Source of the DNA: JACMLX01 sp040384325
Lineage (GTDB): Bacteria; Gemmatimonadota; Gemmatimonadetes; Gemmatimonadales; Gemmatimonadaceae
NCBI GenBank assembly: GCA_040384325.1
Contig: JAZKJL010000006.1
Location: 1 to 64,000 of the forward strand
Length of the DNA: 64,000 bases
Direction of reading: 5' to 3'
Shown: positions 1-16,324 of the stretch, in pieces
Numbering within the stretch: the first letter of the stretch is position 1
Layout: the number at the start of each line of letters is the position of its first letter
Position numbers and translations under genes: made by a program
The notes under the pieces: model-generated
What the model was told of the DNA's origin: nothing
Seen by the model: only the letters and a program-made list of their open reading frames with translations
The model's database searches: none

Positions 1-4596
<4,596 letters not shown>

Positions 4597-4607
4597 GGCC
4601 CCCGCCC

Positions 4608-6236
4608 ATGACCGCGACGGAAAAGGTCAACATCCTGCTCGTCGATGACCAGCCCGGGAAATTGCTGACGTACGAGGCGATCCTGAGTGAGCTCGGCGAG
4701 AACCTGATCGTCGCCAACTCGGGACGCGAGGCGCTGGAGTTGCTGCTCAAGCATGACGTGACGGTGGTGCTGATGGACGTCAGCATGCCGGAACTGGACG
4801 GCTTCGAGCTGGCCGAGATCATCCATGCGCACCCCCGCTTCCAGAAGGTGGCGATCATCTTCGTCTCGGCGGTGCACCTGAGCGACATGGACCGGCTGAA
4901 GGGGTATCAGTCGGGTGCCGTGGATTATGTGCCGGTGCCGGTGGTGCCGGAGCTGCTGCGCGCCAAGGTGCGCGTGTTCACCGAGCTCTATCGGCACAAG
5001 CGCGCGCTGGAGCGCCTGACCGCCGAACTCGAGGCGCGGGTGGCGCAGCGCACCGAGGAACTGGAGCAGTCGATCCGCGGGCAGCAGCGGCTCACCAACC
5101 AGCTGCTGCAGAACGACCGGCGGAAGGACGAGTTCCTGGCGCTGCTCGGCCACGAGCTCCGCAATCCGCTGGCCCCGGTGCGCAACGCGGTCACCATCCT
5201 GCGGATGAAGGATGCGCACGTCGATCCGCAGGTCACCGCCTGCGTGGACATCATCGAGCGGCAGACCACGCAGCTCACCCGCCTGGTGGACGACCTGCTC
5301 GACGTGTCGCGGGTGACGCAGGGGAAGATCAGCCTGCGCAGCGCGCGGCAGGACATGGAGGAGATCGTGCAGGCGGCGATCGAGATGAGCCGGCCGCTGA
5401 TCGACACGCGACGCCACATCATCCACGTGCGCGCAGATGGCCGCCCAGCGCTGGTGCTCGGCGATGCCACCCGACTCACGCAGGTGATCTCGAACCTCCT
5501 CAACAACGCCGCCAAGTACCAGAACGAGGGCGGCCGCATCGAGGTGTTCATCAACGCCAGCGGCGATGAAGTGGTCACGCGGGTGCGCGACTACGGCATC
5601 GGTGTGCCACCGGAGATGCTGGAAGAGATCTTCGACCTCTTCTCGCAGGCCGACCGCACCTCGGATCGCGCCAACGGGGGCCTGGGCATCGGTCTCTCGC
5701 TGGTGCGCAGCCTGGTGGAACTGCATGGCGGTCGGGTGTCGGCCAGCAGCGATGGGGTGGGGCAGGGAGCCGAGTTCGTGGTGCTACTCCCGGCGCTGCA
5801 CGAGGCGAAGGATCAGCCGGCGACGGCGTCAGCCGACGCGCCGCCGTTCGCGTCGCCGCACGTGGTGGTGGATGGACAGCGTGTGCTGATCGTGGACGAC
5901 AACCGCGACGCCGCCGAGAGTCTCGCCACGCTGTTGCGGCTGCGTGGTCACGAGGTCGCGGTGACCTACGATGGGCTGGACGGGTTGCGGATCGCCGGCG
6001 AGTGGCAGCCGTCGATCGTGTTCCTCGACATCGGCCTGCCGACGCTGGATGGGTACGACGTCTGTCGGCAGTTGCGGGCGTCGCATGGCGACGGGATGCA
6101 GATCGTGGCCATGACCGGCTACGGCATGGAGCGCGACAAGGAACTGGCGCGTGAGGCCGGCTTCGATGCGCACACGGTGAAGCCGGTGGACATCGTGATG
6201 ATCCACCAGATCATCGCCGACGCGGCGACGCGGTGA
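4608..6236 (+). CDS. Hybrid histidine kinase, REC-HisKA-HATPase-REC
   Basis: A 542-residue soluble phosphorelay protein. The N-terminal receiver has its acceptor at D57 (LMDVSMPELDG), and a coiled coil leads to a HisKA domain with H182 in GHELRNPL. The ATPase carries NLLNNAAKY, DYGIGV and GLGIGLSL, and a C-terminal receiver has D474 (FLDIGLPTLDG). I chose the ATG at 4608 because it starts just before the first receiver strand (VNILLVDDQ). An upstream in-frame start would overlap the previous kinase by 90 bp and add a tail unlike receiver proteins. It lies 11 bp after the multi-HAMP kinase and probably receives phosphate from it or works beside it. The stop overlaps the next start by 4 bp. Confidence 0.94.
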   Translation: MTATEKVNILLVDDQPGKLLTYEAILSELGENLIVANSGREALELLLKHDVTVVLMDVSMPELDGFELAEIIHAHPRFQKVAIIFVSAVHLSDMDRLKGYQSGAVDYVPVPVVPELLRAKVRVFTELYRHKRALERLTAELEARVAQRTEELEQSIRGQQRLTNQLLQNDRRKDEFLALLGHELRNPLAPVRNAVTILRMKDAHVDPQVTACVDIIERQTTQLTRLVDDLLDVSRVTQGKISLRSARQDMEEIVQAAIEMSRPLIDTRRHIIHVRADGRPALVLGDATRLTQVISNLLNNAAKYQNEGGRIEVFINASGDEVVTRVRDYGIGVPPEMLEEIFDLFSQADRTSDRANGGLGIGLSLVRSLVELHGGRVSASSDGVGQGAEFVVLLPALHEAKDQPATASADAPPFASPHVVVDGQRVLIVDDNRDAAESLATLLRLRGHEVAVTYDGLDGLRIAGEWQPSIVFLDIGLPTLDGYDVCRQLRASHGDGMQIVAMTGYGMERDKELAREAGFDAHTVKPVDIVMIHQIIADAATR

Positions 6237-6874
6237 GCGGCCGTTCGCCACGTCTGCGCGGACACTGGCGCGTGGCGGTGGTGGTGCTGTGCGCCGCATG
6301 CCGCGACGGACGGCCCGCCAGCGACGTGCCCGCCGTTGCGGCCCCGCGCGTCACTGACACCGTGGCATCGATTGACTCCACCACGGCGGCGGGCCCTGGC
6401 GACAGGAACGTCGCCGGTGTCGGTGTGGCGCTGGATGGCGAAGGACTGCGGCTGATCGTCCTCGCCACCGGTGCCACGCGGCTGCTGCCGTTCGGAACCG
6501 GGGTCGCGGACATGAATGCCGCCCTCATCGCCCCACTCGGAGCGCCGATCGCACGCGGCACCAACGCCGACTGCGGCGCGGGTGCGATGGGCGTGGTGAG
6601 TTTCCGTGGTGGGCTGTCGGTGCTGGTGCAACGGGAACGGTTCGTCGGCTGGGCCGCTCGCGCCGACACGGGTAGCGCGCGTGTCACCACCATGAGCGGT
6701 GTCGGCGTCGGCGCCACCCGCGCGCTGCTCGATTCCGTCTACTCGGCAACCGTGTCGCGCACGTCACTGGGCGAGGAATTCTCGGCCGCCGAGCTGCATG
6801 GTGTGCTGGATGGCGCGGGCTCCAGCGCGCGCATCACGGACATGTGGGCGGGCGCGAGCTGCGTGGCACGGTGA
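6233..6874 (+). CDS. Putative lipoprotein of unknown function
   Basis: A 213-residue protein starting with GTG inside the stop of the preceding kinase (GTGA overlap), so it is probably translationally coupled to it. The N-terminus has basic residues, then a hydrophobic stretch ending LCAAC (Cys22), a reasonable lipobox. The rest is Ala/Gly/Val-rich. It contains GVGVALDGEGLRLI and PLGAPIARGTNADCGAG segments but no domain I recognise. The position after two signalling kinases suggests an envelope accessory or sensory input, which is inference only. Confidence 0.75.
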   Translation: MSGRSPRLRGHWRVAVVVLCAACRDGRPASDVPAVAAPRVTDTVASIDSTTAAGPGDRNVAGVGVALDGEGLRLIVLATGATRLLPFGTGVADMNAALIAPLGAPIARGTNADCGAGAMGVVSFRGGLSVLVQRERFVGWAARADTGSARVTTMSGVGVGATRALLDSVYSATVSRTSLGEEFSAAELHGVLDGAGSSARITDMWAGASCVAR

Positions 6875-6915
6875 CCGATCGCGATACAGGTCGTGATTGA
6901 TCGTTCGCGGTCTGC

Positions 6916-7653
6916 CTATCGCGCCTCGACGCGCACCATCTGCGCGAAATCCAGCTGCTTGCGGTCGCGAATCGCATCGCGCATGAAGCGGAACTGGTAG
7001 TAGCCGTACTTGAGGGGATCGCGTGCCAGGTCCTCGTAATTGGCGCCGAAATAGGCGACTGCGTCCTGTCCGGCCGGCGTTGGATCGGGGAGCCGATCGG
7101 CCGCGCGGGCCGCGAGCGATTCCAGTTCTGCCAGCAAGGCCTCACCACCCGGCTGCGTGCGCCAGAACGCCACGGCCAGTCGGTTGGCGGCGTTCTCGTT
7201 GTCGTACAACGTGCGTTCCTCTCGCTTGGCGCGTGCCTGAAACCAGTGGCCAGCCTCGTGTGCGAGCAGGAACCGGTTGAAGAAGGCGCGGAAGAAGTGC
7301 GCCGCTTCCGCCTCGCCGCCACCGGCGAAGGTCTGGAAGACACTCCGCATCTCAGGCGGCGACGTATCCCACCACGGCACGAACACCTGGTTGACACTGC
7401 CGACGAACCCGATCAGCTGCGGCTGGTTGCGGATGACGACCGTCGGCGCCGCGGCCAGTTCACTCCCACGCGCCTGCTGCACTCCTGACGCGAAGGCCTG
7501 CAGGATGCGCTGCGCCTCGACGTGCAACCCCGCCGTATCGGCGTGAACGGGCACCAGCACCGTGGCCGCGGGTGAGGACGTGCCCGTCGACAACGACGCA
7601 CAGCCGACCGTGAATAGGGCGCTGCCGACGAGCAGGAAGTGATGGGGACGCAT
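6916..7653 (-). CDS. Lipoprotein with HExxH zinc-peptidase-like motif
   Basis: A 245-residue predicted lipoprotein. The chosen start (MRPHHFLLVG) gives a normal signal peptide ending in a TVGC lipobox, whereas longer starts add a non-signal extension. Residues 132-136 read HEAGH, preceded by hydrophobic FLLA. A downstream DNENAANRLAVAFW helix could supply the third zinc ligand, as in gluzincins. The order fits a small membrane-anchored zinc metallopeptidase, but I cannot place it in a named family. It is convergent with the lipoprotein gene ending at 6874. The motif is seen directly. Peptidase activity is inferred. Confidence 0.75.
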   Translation of the reverse strand: MRPHHFLLVGSALFTVGCASLSTGTSSPAATVLVPVHADTAGLHVEAQRILQAFASGVQQARGSELAAAPTVVIRNQPQLIGFVGSVNQVFVPWWDTSPPEMRSVFQTFAGGGEAEAAHFFRAFFNRFLLAHEAGHWFQARAKREERTLYDNENAANRLAVAFWRTQPGGEALLAELESLAARAADRLPDPTPAGQDAVAYFGANYEDLARDPLKYGYYQFRFMRDAIRDRKQLDFAQMVRVEAR

Positions 7654-7889
7654 GCGGCAAGGGATCGGGTGAGCTTCGGCTGCCGTCCCGCGACGGCGGT
7701 GCGGCAAATCTCACCGCAGTCCGGCAGTCCACAAGCGCGGGGAATTGGCCCGACATGTCGGTCGACGCTCGACGGTGTCATGCGACCTCGAACGAAATTC
7801 CTGCCGCGTTCGGTTGTGAGTGCGTCGCACCAGCCGTCGGGCATGGCAGTTGCCTTACGCTTTCGCATCCCATCACACACGAGACCGCA

Positions 7890-8150
7890 GTGAGCGACTA
7901 CAAGCACGACGCCAGTGACAAGAAGCTCGATCACGAGGCTGATGCCGCGAAGGCGAAGCCGACCAAGCATGCAGACGGCCCGAGTCACGATCCGGCGAAG
8001 ATCGCGCGGCATGACGATGTCGGGAAGGATCGCCTCTTCGAGCATCGCGAGCAGCACGACGATGCGGAGCAGGCCAGCGAACGATCACGTCGCGAGAAGG
8101 ACGTCGCCAAGCACGCGCACCCGGTGGACGACACCAGCACAGGCGGCTGA
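7890..8150 (+). CDS. Small highly charged hydrophilic protein
   Basis: An 86-residue product with GTG start (MSDYKHDASDKKLDHEAD). It is dominated by Lys, Asp, His and Ala with almost no hydrophobic core, so it is probably disordered, like small desiccation or stress proteins. The start was chosen where the hydrophilic composition begins. Upstream in-frame sequence looks non-coding. No domain is recognised. It is followed by another low-complexity hydrophilic gene 108 bp on. Confidence 0.5.
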   Translation: MSDYKHDASDKKLDHEADAAKAKPTKHADGPSHDPAKIARHDDVGKDRLFEHREQHDDAEQASERSRREKDVAKHAHPVDDTSTGG

Positions 8151-8242
8151 CGCGGCACCAATCGTGCACTATCGCCGCCCGTCAACCGATGTGTCAGCCG
8201 GCGGTTCCGCCGCTCACGCGGTGGACGTCCGGCACCGTCCTG

Positions 8243-8257
8243 CAGGAGGTAACGATC
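8243..8257 (+). promoter_or_regulatory. Strong Shine-Dalgarno site
   Basis: AGGAGGT lies about 7 bases before the ATG at 8258. It is the best ribosome binding site in this stretch and fixes the start of the small Gly-rich protein. Confidence 0.8.
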
Positions 8258-8482
8258 ATGGCGACCCGCAATGATGCGTCAGGCAAGGGCAAGGGACACG
8301 CGAAGGAGAAGCAGGGCATGTCCGGCGAGGCGCTGAAAGACGGACAATCAGCCGCCAGTGGCAAGACCGGCCGCGCCGGGGGGAAGGAGAACCGACAGTA
8401 CGGCTCCACCGGCTCGAAGAGCTCCGGCGGAACGGGCTCGTCGCAAGGATCAGGCGGAGGAAGCGGCGGCACCCATGGCTGA
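8258..8482 (+). CDS. Small Lys/Gly/Ser-rich protein
   Basis: A 74-residue hydrophilic protein starting MATRNDASGKGKGHAKEK and ending in a Gly/Ser-rich tail (GGTGSSQGSGGGSGG). The perfect AGGAGGT ribosome site argues strongly that it is translated and highly expressed. The composition resembles small stress or hydrophilin-type proteins, but no family is recognised. An inverted repeat 40 bp downstream probably ends its transcript. Confidence 0.7.
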   Translation: MATRNDASGKGKGHAKEKQGMSGEALKDGQSAASGKTGRAGGKENRQYGSTGSKSSGGTGSSQGSGGGSGGTHG

Positions 8483-8523
8483 GCGCCGCACGCGATACCT
8501 GGTGCAACGTCTTCGCATCACCC

Positions 8524-8562
8524 CCATCGTCGCCTGCGTCAGTACGACGCAGGTGACGATGG
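8524..8562. terminator. 17-bp hairpin between convergent genes
   Basis: Arms 8524-8540 and 8546-8562 (CCATCGTCGCCTGCGTC and its near-perfect complement, one mismatch) flank a 5-base loop. It sits between the convergent genes ending at 8482 and 8571. No T-run is present, so a bidirectional or Rho-assisted terminator is the likely role. Confidence 0.65.
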
Positions 8563-8570
8563 ACTCGCAC

Positions 8571-9284
8571 TCACAATCGGGACAGGAACGCGCGGATGCG
8601 CGCCGCGTTGGTGCCCACGTCGCTGCCGCCCACGCGCGAGACTGACCGCACGTCCACGCGACTACCGGCGTCCGCAGGCCGCACGCGGACGACCACATCG
8701 TCCTTGAAGCCGAACCAGGTCGTGGTGGCCGTCGCTTCCACCAGGCCATTCGCCGAATCGGCCGCGACAAGTTCCCAGCCCATCGCATCGACCGCCGCGC
8801 GCACGCGGGTGAACATCACACCGGTCGGTTCCGAAAAGCTGGCCGGCGCCAGGTCCGGATAGCCCTTCCGCTGCTGTGCCGCCACGCTGTCACCACCGTA
8901 CTCGGCGCTGTTCTTCGCGTTCGCGCGCAACGGCAGGATGGCCACGAACCGCGGCGGGTTCTGCGTGTCGGTGGTCACGTCGTGAATCGGCGGTACCGAC
9001 GTCGCCACCTGCTTCCACCGCCACGGCACGAACGCCGTGCCGCCCGCGATCACCAGCGCCAGTGCGAAGAACACCACCGCGCGGCCCGATCGACATGCCA
9101 GCACGGCGCCCAGCAGCGCCAGCATGCTGACGGCGATGCCGAGGTACGCCGCCCAGCGCACCATCGCGAACGCGACCTGCAGCGACCAGGCTTCCTGCCG
9201 ATAGCCGATGCCCGACGCGAACAGGAGCAGCAGCGCGGCGAGCGCGACGACGAGCGTCAGGACGGCGGTGCGTACGGATGTCAT
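8571..9284 (-). CDS. DUF1499 family membrane protein
   Basis: A 237-residue protein. Three hydrophobic segments fill the first 95 residues (about 5-25, 40-62 and 70-88). A DUF1499-like domain follows, with the typical end VRVRP..GSRVDVRSVSRVG and TNAARIRAFL. The family is widespread and functionally undefined. It is probably an inner-membrane protein with the DUF1499 domain exposed to one side. It stands alone between terminator-like hairpins. Family call fairly sure, function unknown. Confidence 0.85.
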   Translation of the reverse strand: MTSVRTAVLTLVVALAALLLLFASGIGYRQEAWSLQVAFAMVRWAAYLGIAVSMLALLGAVLACRSGRAVVFFALALVIAGGTAFVPWRWKQVATSVPPIHDVTTDTQNPPRFVAILPLRANAKNSAEYGGDSVAAQQRKGYPDLAPASFSEPTGVMFTRVRAAVDAMGWELVAADSANGLVEATATTTWFGFKDDVVVRVRPADAGSRVDVRSVSRVGGSDVGTNAARIRAFLSRL

Positions 9285-9322
9285 GTGGACGCGATGCAGG
9301 CGGGAAACGACTCGGTGAAACG

Positions 9323-9359
9323 CGAACGCTGGCGCACGTCTGTCGTGCGCCAGCGTTCG
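9323..9359 (-). terminator. Perfect 15-bp stem terminator
   Basis: CGAACGCTGGCGCAC (9323-9337) and its exact complement (9345-9359) flank a 7-base loop. The hairpin lies 35 bp past the stop of the minus-strand gene ending at 9395. A short T-rich tract (GTTTC) follows on the minus strand, consistent with an intrinsic terminator for that gene. Confidence 0.8.
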
Positions 9360-9394
9360 TGCAAGCTAGCCGGCGTGCCCGCGACCGACGTCTG

Positions 9395-10021
9395 TCACTG
9401 CGGCAGTTCGGGCAGCTTCGCCACCGCGGCGTGCTCGCAGCTCACCTTCGCATTCCAGGCCGCGAACATGCCGGCGGCATTCGGGCGACGCGACCAGATG
9501 TGCAGCGCCCAGACGCCGAGCGGATCGTTGTTCATCATGTCCACACCCAGCACCGTCGGCTTGGGGCGGGTGTTTGCCGGCAGCACGCTGTACGGGATCA
9601 CGTAGTCCACGCCGACCAGTTCCAGGCGACCGGCAGGCGACGGCTCGTACATCAGCAGTTCCGGCGTCAGCGGATCGATCACCGCATCCGCGGCCAGCAC
9701 CGGGTTCAGGTAGTGGAAGCCCTGCGCGCCATCTGGCGACGCCGCGCAGCCGGCCGGGAACTGCACCACGTAGCCGGCGCGGATGGCTTCCTCCACGTCG
9801 TGGAACCGGGCCGTCGCCTCGCGCACCTTGGCGATGGCGTGCATCCGATCGCTGGTCAGCGCTGCGTTGCTGCCGGCGTGGTCGTGGCCGGCGGCGGTCG
9901 CCACGCGGGTGGTCGGACCACCGGTCGGCTCGTCGGTCGCCGTCTGGCAGGCGGTGACCAGCAGGACGGCGGCGGCCATGGGCAGCACCGCGCGGGGAAG
10001 GGAGAAGATCGAGGGGGTCAT
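9395..10021 (-). CDS. Conserved lipoprotein of unknown function
   Basis: A 208-residue protein whose signal peptide ends in a LLVTAC lipobox, chosen over an 85-residue longer start because it gives a clean lipoprotein signal. The mature part has a helical stretch (VREATARFHDVEEAIRAGY), a GFHYLNPVL segment, VGVDYVIPYSV and a C-terminal LHIWSRRPNAAGMFAAWN block with Cys, as in conserved exported proteins without assigned function. It has its own strong terminator downstream and is divergent from the kinase at 10129. Confidence 0.8.
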   Translation of the reverse strand: MTPSIFSLPRAVLPMAAAVLLVTACQTATDEPTGGPTTRVATAAGHDHAGSNAALTSDRMHAIAKVREATARFHDVEEAIRAGYVVQFPAGCAASPDGAQGFHYLNPVLAADAVIDPLTPELLMYEPSPAGRLELVGVDYVIPYSVLPANTRPKPTVLGVDMMNNDPLGVWALHIWSRRPNAAGMFAAWNAKVSCEHAAVAKLPELPQ

Positions 10022-10128
10022 GGGTCGCTCTGGGGACGAAGGAGTGGGTGCGCCGGTCGCTCTGTCGATCCGGGCACACCCCTCAAAGCCGAATCCGTCG
10101 CCCAACTGGCTCATTCTGGGTAGAATGG

Positions 10129-12728
<2,600 letters not shown>

Positions 12729-12732
<4 letters not shown>

Positions 12733-13283
12733 GCGAGTCGCACTCGTCGCCGACCGATGGCCGCCGCACGGCATCGCCCGCCGAACTGCAGTCGCTCTAC
12801 GCGGACATGTACGACGAGTTGCGCGTGCTGGCCCACCGTCAGCTGCGCGGCGAGCGAACCGAACACACACTCGGCACCACTGCGCTGGTGCACGAGGCCT
12901 ACCTCAAGCTGGCCGCGCTGGACCGCATGCGCTGGGTGAACCAGGCGCACGTGCTGGGCTCCGCCGCCACCGCCATGCGACGCATCCTGGTGGACTACGC
13001 GGTGGCGCGACGCGCGGAGAAACGCGGTGGCGGCATCGAACCCGCGACGCTCGATGACGCGCTGGCGATGGCGGCATCGCGCAGTGAGGAACTGATCGCA
13101 CTCGACGAGGCGCTGCTGCGGCTGGCCGAGCGTGACACGCGGCTGGCGCGGGTGGTGGAGTGCCGCTTCTTCGGCGGCATGAGCATCGAGGAGACGGCCG
13201 ACGTGATGGACCTCTCGCCGGCGACCGTGAAGCGCGACTGGGCGATGGCGCGCGCGTGGCTGAATCGCGAGATGGACGCCTGA
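12729..13283 (+). CDS. ECF-type RNA polymerase sigma factor
   Basis: A 184-residue sigma-70-family protein of the kinase-associated ECF type. Region 2 covers about residues 17-90 (LYADMYDELRVLAHRQLRGER, HTLGTTALVHEAYLKL, AATAMRRILVDYAVARRAEKRGG). Region 4 has an HTH (MSIEETADVMDLSPATVKRDW). No anti-sigma factor gene is adjacent. Its start overlaps the kinase stop (ATGA), which fits members of this group thought to be controlled by phosphorylation. The target promoters are unknown. Confidence 0.92.
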
Positions 13284-13305
13284 CGCGGACCGCTCGCGAG
13301 AGAGA

Positions 13306-14328
13306 TCAGCGCGCGGTCATCGCCCAGTAGGCCAGCGCGGCCATCGCGCTCAACGCCACCACCGCGACGATCACCATCGTTTGCTGACGGTTGACCGATG
13401 CTGCCGCATCGGCGTGGGCGCGCACCGCCGGCGAGTGCAGCGGCGTGTTGAGGGCGTCGAGCCCCTCGAGGATGGCGGCCGCCGAACGCGGGCGGCGCTT
13501 CGGGTCCTTCTCCAGGCAATGTGCGATCAGTGCCGACAGCGGTGCCGGCACGTCGGGGCGGATGCTCTGGATCGGCGCCGGCGTCTCCGCCACGTGGGCC
13601 ACGAACAGTGCGCGCTGCGTCTTCCGGTCGGCGAACGGGTGTCGGCCACTGAACATCTCCCACGCCACGATCCCCCACGAATACAGGTCGGCGCGCTCGT
13701 CCACGAACTCGTCGCCGGCGGCCTGCTCCGGCGACATGTAGGCCGGCGTCCCCTTGGCGAAGCCGGTCTGCGTGGTGCTGCCGGTGCGGGCCAGCAGGTC
13801 GGGGTTGGTCGGCATTTCGGCGGTGCGGGCGATGTGGATCGCCTTCGCGATGCCGAAGTCCGTCACCACCGCGGTGCCACCGGAGAGGAGCACGTTCTCC
13901 GGCTTGATGTCGCGATGCACCACCCCTTCGTCGTGTGCGAAGGCGAGTGCGCGCGCGATGTCGCGGAGGATGCCGATGCCTTCGGCGACCGCGATCCGCT
14001 CGCCGCGCTCGAGTCGTGCGCGCAGCGACTCGCCCCGCACGAACGGCATGCTGTACCACGACATGTCGTCGCTGCTGCCGGAGGCCAGCACCGGCACGAT
14101 GTTGGCTTGCTGGAGCCGCGCCGCGAACAGCACCTCACGGGCGAACCGCGCCGCGGACAACCCTTCCAGCATCTCCTGCGGCACCACCTTGATCACCACC
14201 TCGCGCTGCAGCGCATGTTCGGTGGCCACGAAGATGCGCGACATGCCGCCACCACCGAGTTCGCGCTCCAGTCGGAAGCGATCGGAGAGTGCCGAAGCCA
14301 GGTGTGCGCTGACGGCGTCGTGGTCCAT
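13306..14328 (-). CDS. Ser/Thr protein kinase, single C-terminal TM
   Basis: A 340-residue Hanks-type kinase (348 if an upstream ATG at 14352 is used). It has GGGGMSRIF, VVIKVV, VVHRDIKPEN, TDFGIAK, PAYMSPEQA and LYSWGIVAWEM. The only other feature is a C-terminal hydrophobic segment (VIVAVVALSAMAALAYWAM) that would anchor it with the catalytic domain in the cytoplasm. There is no sensor domain outside the membrane. It is convergent with the ECF sigma gene, 22 bp apart. Catalytic residues look intact. Confidence 0.92.
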   Translation of the reverse strand: MDHDAVSAHLASALSDRFRLERELGGGGMSRIFVATEHALQREVVIKVVPQEMLEGLSAARFAREVLFAARLQQANIVPVLASGSSDDMSWYSMPFVRGESLRARLERGERIAVAEGIGILRDIARALAFAHDEGVVHRDIKPENVLLSGGTAVVTDFGIAKAIHIARTAEMPTNPDLLARTGSTTQTGFAKGTPAYMSPEQAAGDEFVDERADLYSWGIVAWEMFSGRHPFADRKTQRALFVAHVAETPAPIQSIRPDVPAPLSALIAHCLEKDPKRRPRSAAAILEGLDALNTPLHSPAVRAHADAAASVNRQQTMVIVAVVALSAMAALAYWAMTAR

Positions 14329-14513
14329 TGCCCGGGATGAAGGGTGCATCACAACATAGGGCGGTGTGAGGCGGGATCGCCATCAGACCGCACTTCCAGG
14401 CACGTTCCGCGAGGCTCCAGCGCGCTGCGGGTGGCGCCCTGCTCACCAGACGCGTCGCCGCGCCGCATGTTTCGGAACCGACATCGTTCACACATCTCCC
14501 CGAGGATCGCTGG

Positions 14514-16220
14514 ATGCCGCCGTTGCTCCACCCCCGCGCTGCCCTGACCGCCGCCGTCCTCGGCGCCGCGCTGCTTCCGCTGCCGTCGCAGGCGCAGGAC
14601 CGTTCCCAGTCGCGCTCGATGGTGCAGTCGTCGCAGGGCGTGGTGGCCAGTGAAAGTGTGCTCGCCTCGCAGGTCGGCGCCCGCATCCTGGAGCGCGGCG
14701 GCAACGCCATCGACGCCGCGATCGCGATGAACGCGATGATGGGACTGGTGGCGCCGATGAACGATGGCGTCGGCGGCGACCTCTTCGCGATCGTCTACGA
14801 CGCGAAGACGGGCCAGTTGCACGGCCTCAACGCGTCGGGCTGGGCACCGAAGGCGCTCACCGCCGAGCACCTGCGTGCCAAGGGACTGACGCGCATGCCG
14901 TCGCGCGGCATCGATGCGGCCACGGTGCCGGGCGCGGTGAAGGGATGGGAGGCGCTCCGTCGCCGCTTCGGGCGGCTGACGTTCGCGCAGATCCTGGCAC
15001 CGTCGATCCAGTACGCGGAGTCGGGATTCCCGGTCGGTGAGGTGGTGAGCGTGTACTGGAAGGACAGCGAGGACGTGCTGCGTCGTGACCCGGCCACGGC
15101 CCGCACCTTCCTCCCCGGCGGCAAGCTGCCCGGTGTCGGCGACGTGTTCCGCAATCCGCAGCTGGGGTGGACGTACCGCCAGATCGCCACGCAGGGTGCG
15201 GCGGCGTTCTACACCGGCGCGGTGGCGCAGAAGCTGCTGGCCAGTTCGGCGTCACACGGAGGTACGATGGTCGCCGCCGACCTGCGCGAGTACGAACCGG
15301 AGTGGGTGACACCGATCTCCACCACCTATCGCGGGTGGACAGTGTACGAGCTGCCGCCGAACGGGCAGGGCCTGGCGGCGCTCGAGATGCTGAACATCAT
15401 GGAGCGTTTTCCGCTGGCGCAGATGGGCCACAATTCGGTGCCCGCGCTGCACCACATGATCGAGGCCAAGAAGCTCGCCTACCTCGACCTGCAGCGGTAC
15501 GTCGCCGACCCGCGCTTCGCGAAGATCCCGGTCACCTCGCTGCTCTCGAAGTCGTACGCAGCCACCCGCGCGTCGCTGGTGAATCCCACGCGCGCCAGCT
15601 GTGACCTGAGTCATGGCACACCGGAAGGCACCGACGACGGCACCACCTACCTGAGCGTGGTGGATCGCGAGGGCAACATGGTGTCGTTCATCCAGAGCAA
15701 CTACTCCACCGTGGGCTTCGGTGCCGGCCTGGCGGTGGCCGACGCCGGCTTCGTGTGGCACAACCGCGGTGGTGGCTTCTCACTGGATGCCGCCAGTCCC
15801 AACCTGCTCGCTGGCCGCAAGCGACCGTTGCACACGATCATCCCCGCCTTCATGGCGAAGGATGACGTGCGGATCGCGTTCGGCATCATGGGCGGCTGGA
15901 ACCAGGCGCAGGCCCATGCCCAGTTCGTGTCGAACATCGTGGACTTCGGGATGAACATTCAGGGTGCGATCGATGCCGCGCGCTTCTCGAAGGAGACGTT
16001 TCCGGGGTGCGACGTGAACCTCGAGGCGCGGATCGCCAGGTCCACGCGCGACTCCCTGGCGGCGATGGGCCACGAGATCGTGATGCGCGGCGATTACTCC
16101 AGCACGCGGATGGGATCGGGCCAGGCGGTGTGGCGCAACTTCACCAGCAAGCTGAATGCGGGGGCGAGTGATCCGCGGAAGGACGGGGCGGCGGTGGCGG
16201 AGCTGTTGCCGATGCGGTGA
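14514..16220 (+). CDS. ggt: Gamma-glutamyltransferase
   Basis: A 568-residue secreted enzyme that would hydrolyse or transfer the gamma-glutamyl group of glutathione and related peptides. It has a Sec signal peptide ending PSQAQ, the conserved SVLASQVGARILERGGNAIDAAIAM-type N-terminal block, and the self-cleavage site G376|T377 in the GTTYLSVVDREGN motif. Thr377 would be the new N-terminal nucleophile. Length and order match the family, with the large subunit first and the small subunit second. It lies 104 bp before the TldD-like gene in the same direction, suggesting a shared peptide-processing role outside the cytoplasm. Confidence 0.94.
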   Translation: MPPLLHPRAALTAAVLGAALLPLPSQAQDRSQSRSMVQSSQGVVASESVLASQVGARILERGGNAIDAAIAMNAMMGLVAPMNDGVGGDLFAIVYDAKTGQLHGLNASGWAPKALTAEHLRAKGLTRMPSRGIDAATVPGAVKGWEALRRRFGRLTFAQILAPSIQYAESGFPVGEVVSVYWKDSEDVLRRDPATARTFLPGGKLPGVGDVFRNPQLGWTYRQIATQGAAAFYTGAVAQKLLASSASHGGTMVAADLREYEPEWVTPISTTYRGWTVYELPPNGQGLAALEMLNIMERFPLAQMGHNSVPALHHMIEAKKLAYLDLQRYVADPRFAKIPVTSLLSKSYAATRASLVNPTRASCDLSHGTPEGTDDGTTYLSVVDREGNMVSFIQSNYSTVGFGAGLAVADAGFVWHNRGGGFSLDAASPNLLAGRKRPLHTIIPAFMAKDDVRIAFGIMGGWNQAQAHAQFVSNIVDFGMNIQGAIDAARFSKETFPGCDVNLEARIARSTRDSLAAMGHEIVMRGDYSSTRMGSGQAVWRNFTSKLNAGASDPRKDGAAVAELLPMR

Positions 16221-16324
16221 GGCGAGGCCACCGCGGGTGGCTCAGGCGTGCCCAACGGAACGCCTGCATCCGGAGTAACCTTCGGAGCCAGCGTTCTCCG
16301 TGCCCGTCACCACTGAGGTTTCCC

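Noticed and set aside
13284..13305. GACCGC/GCGGTC terminator between the sigma factor and the kinase
   Set aside because: The loop is long, the arms are short and overlap the stop codons.
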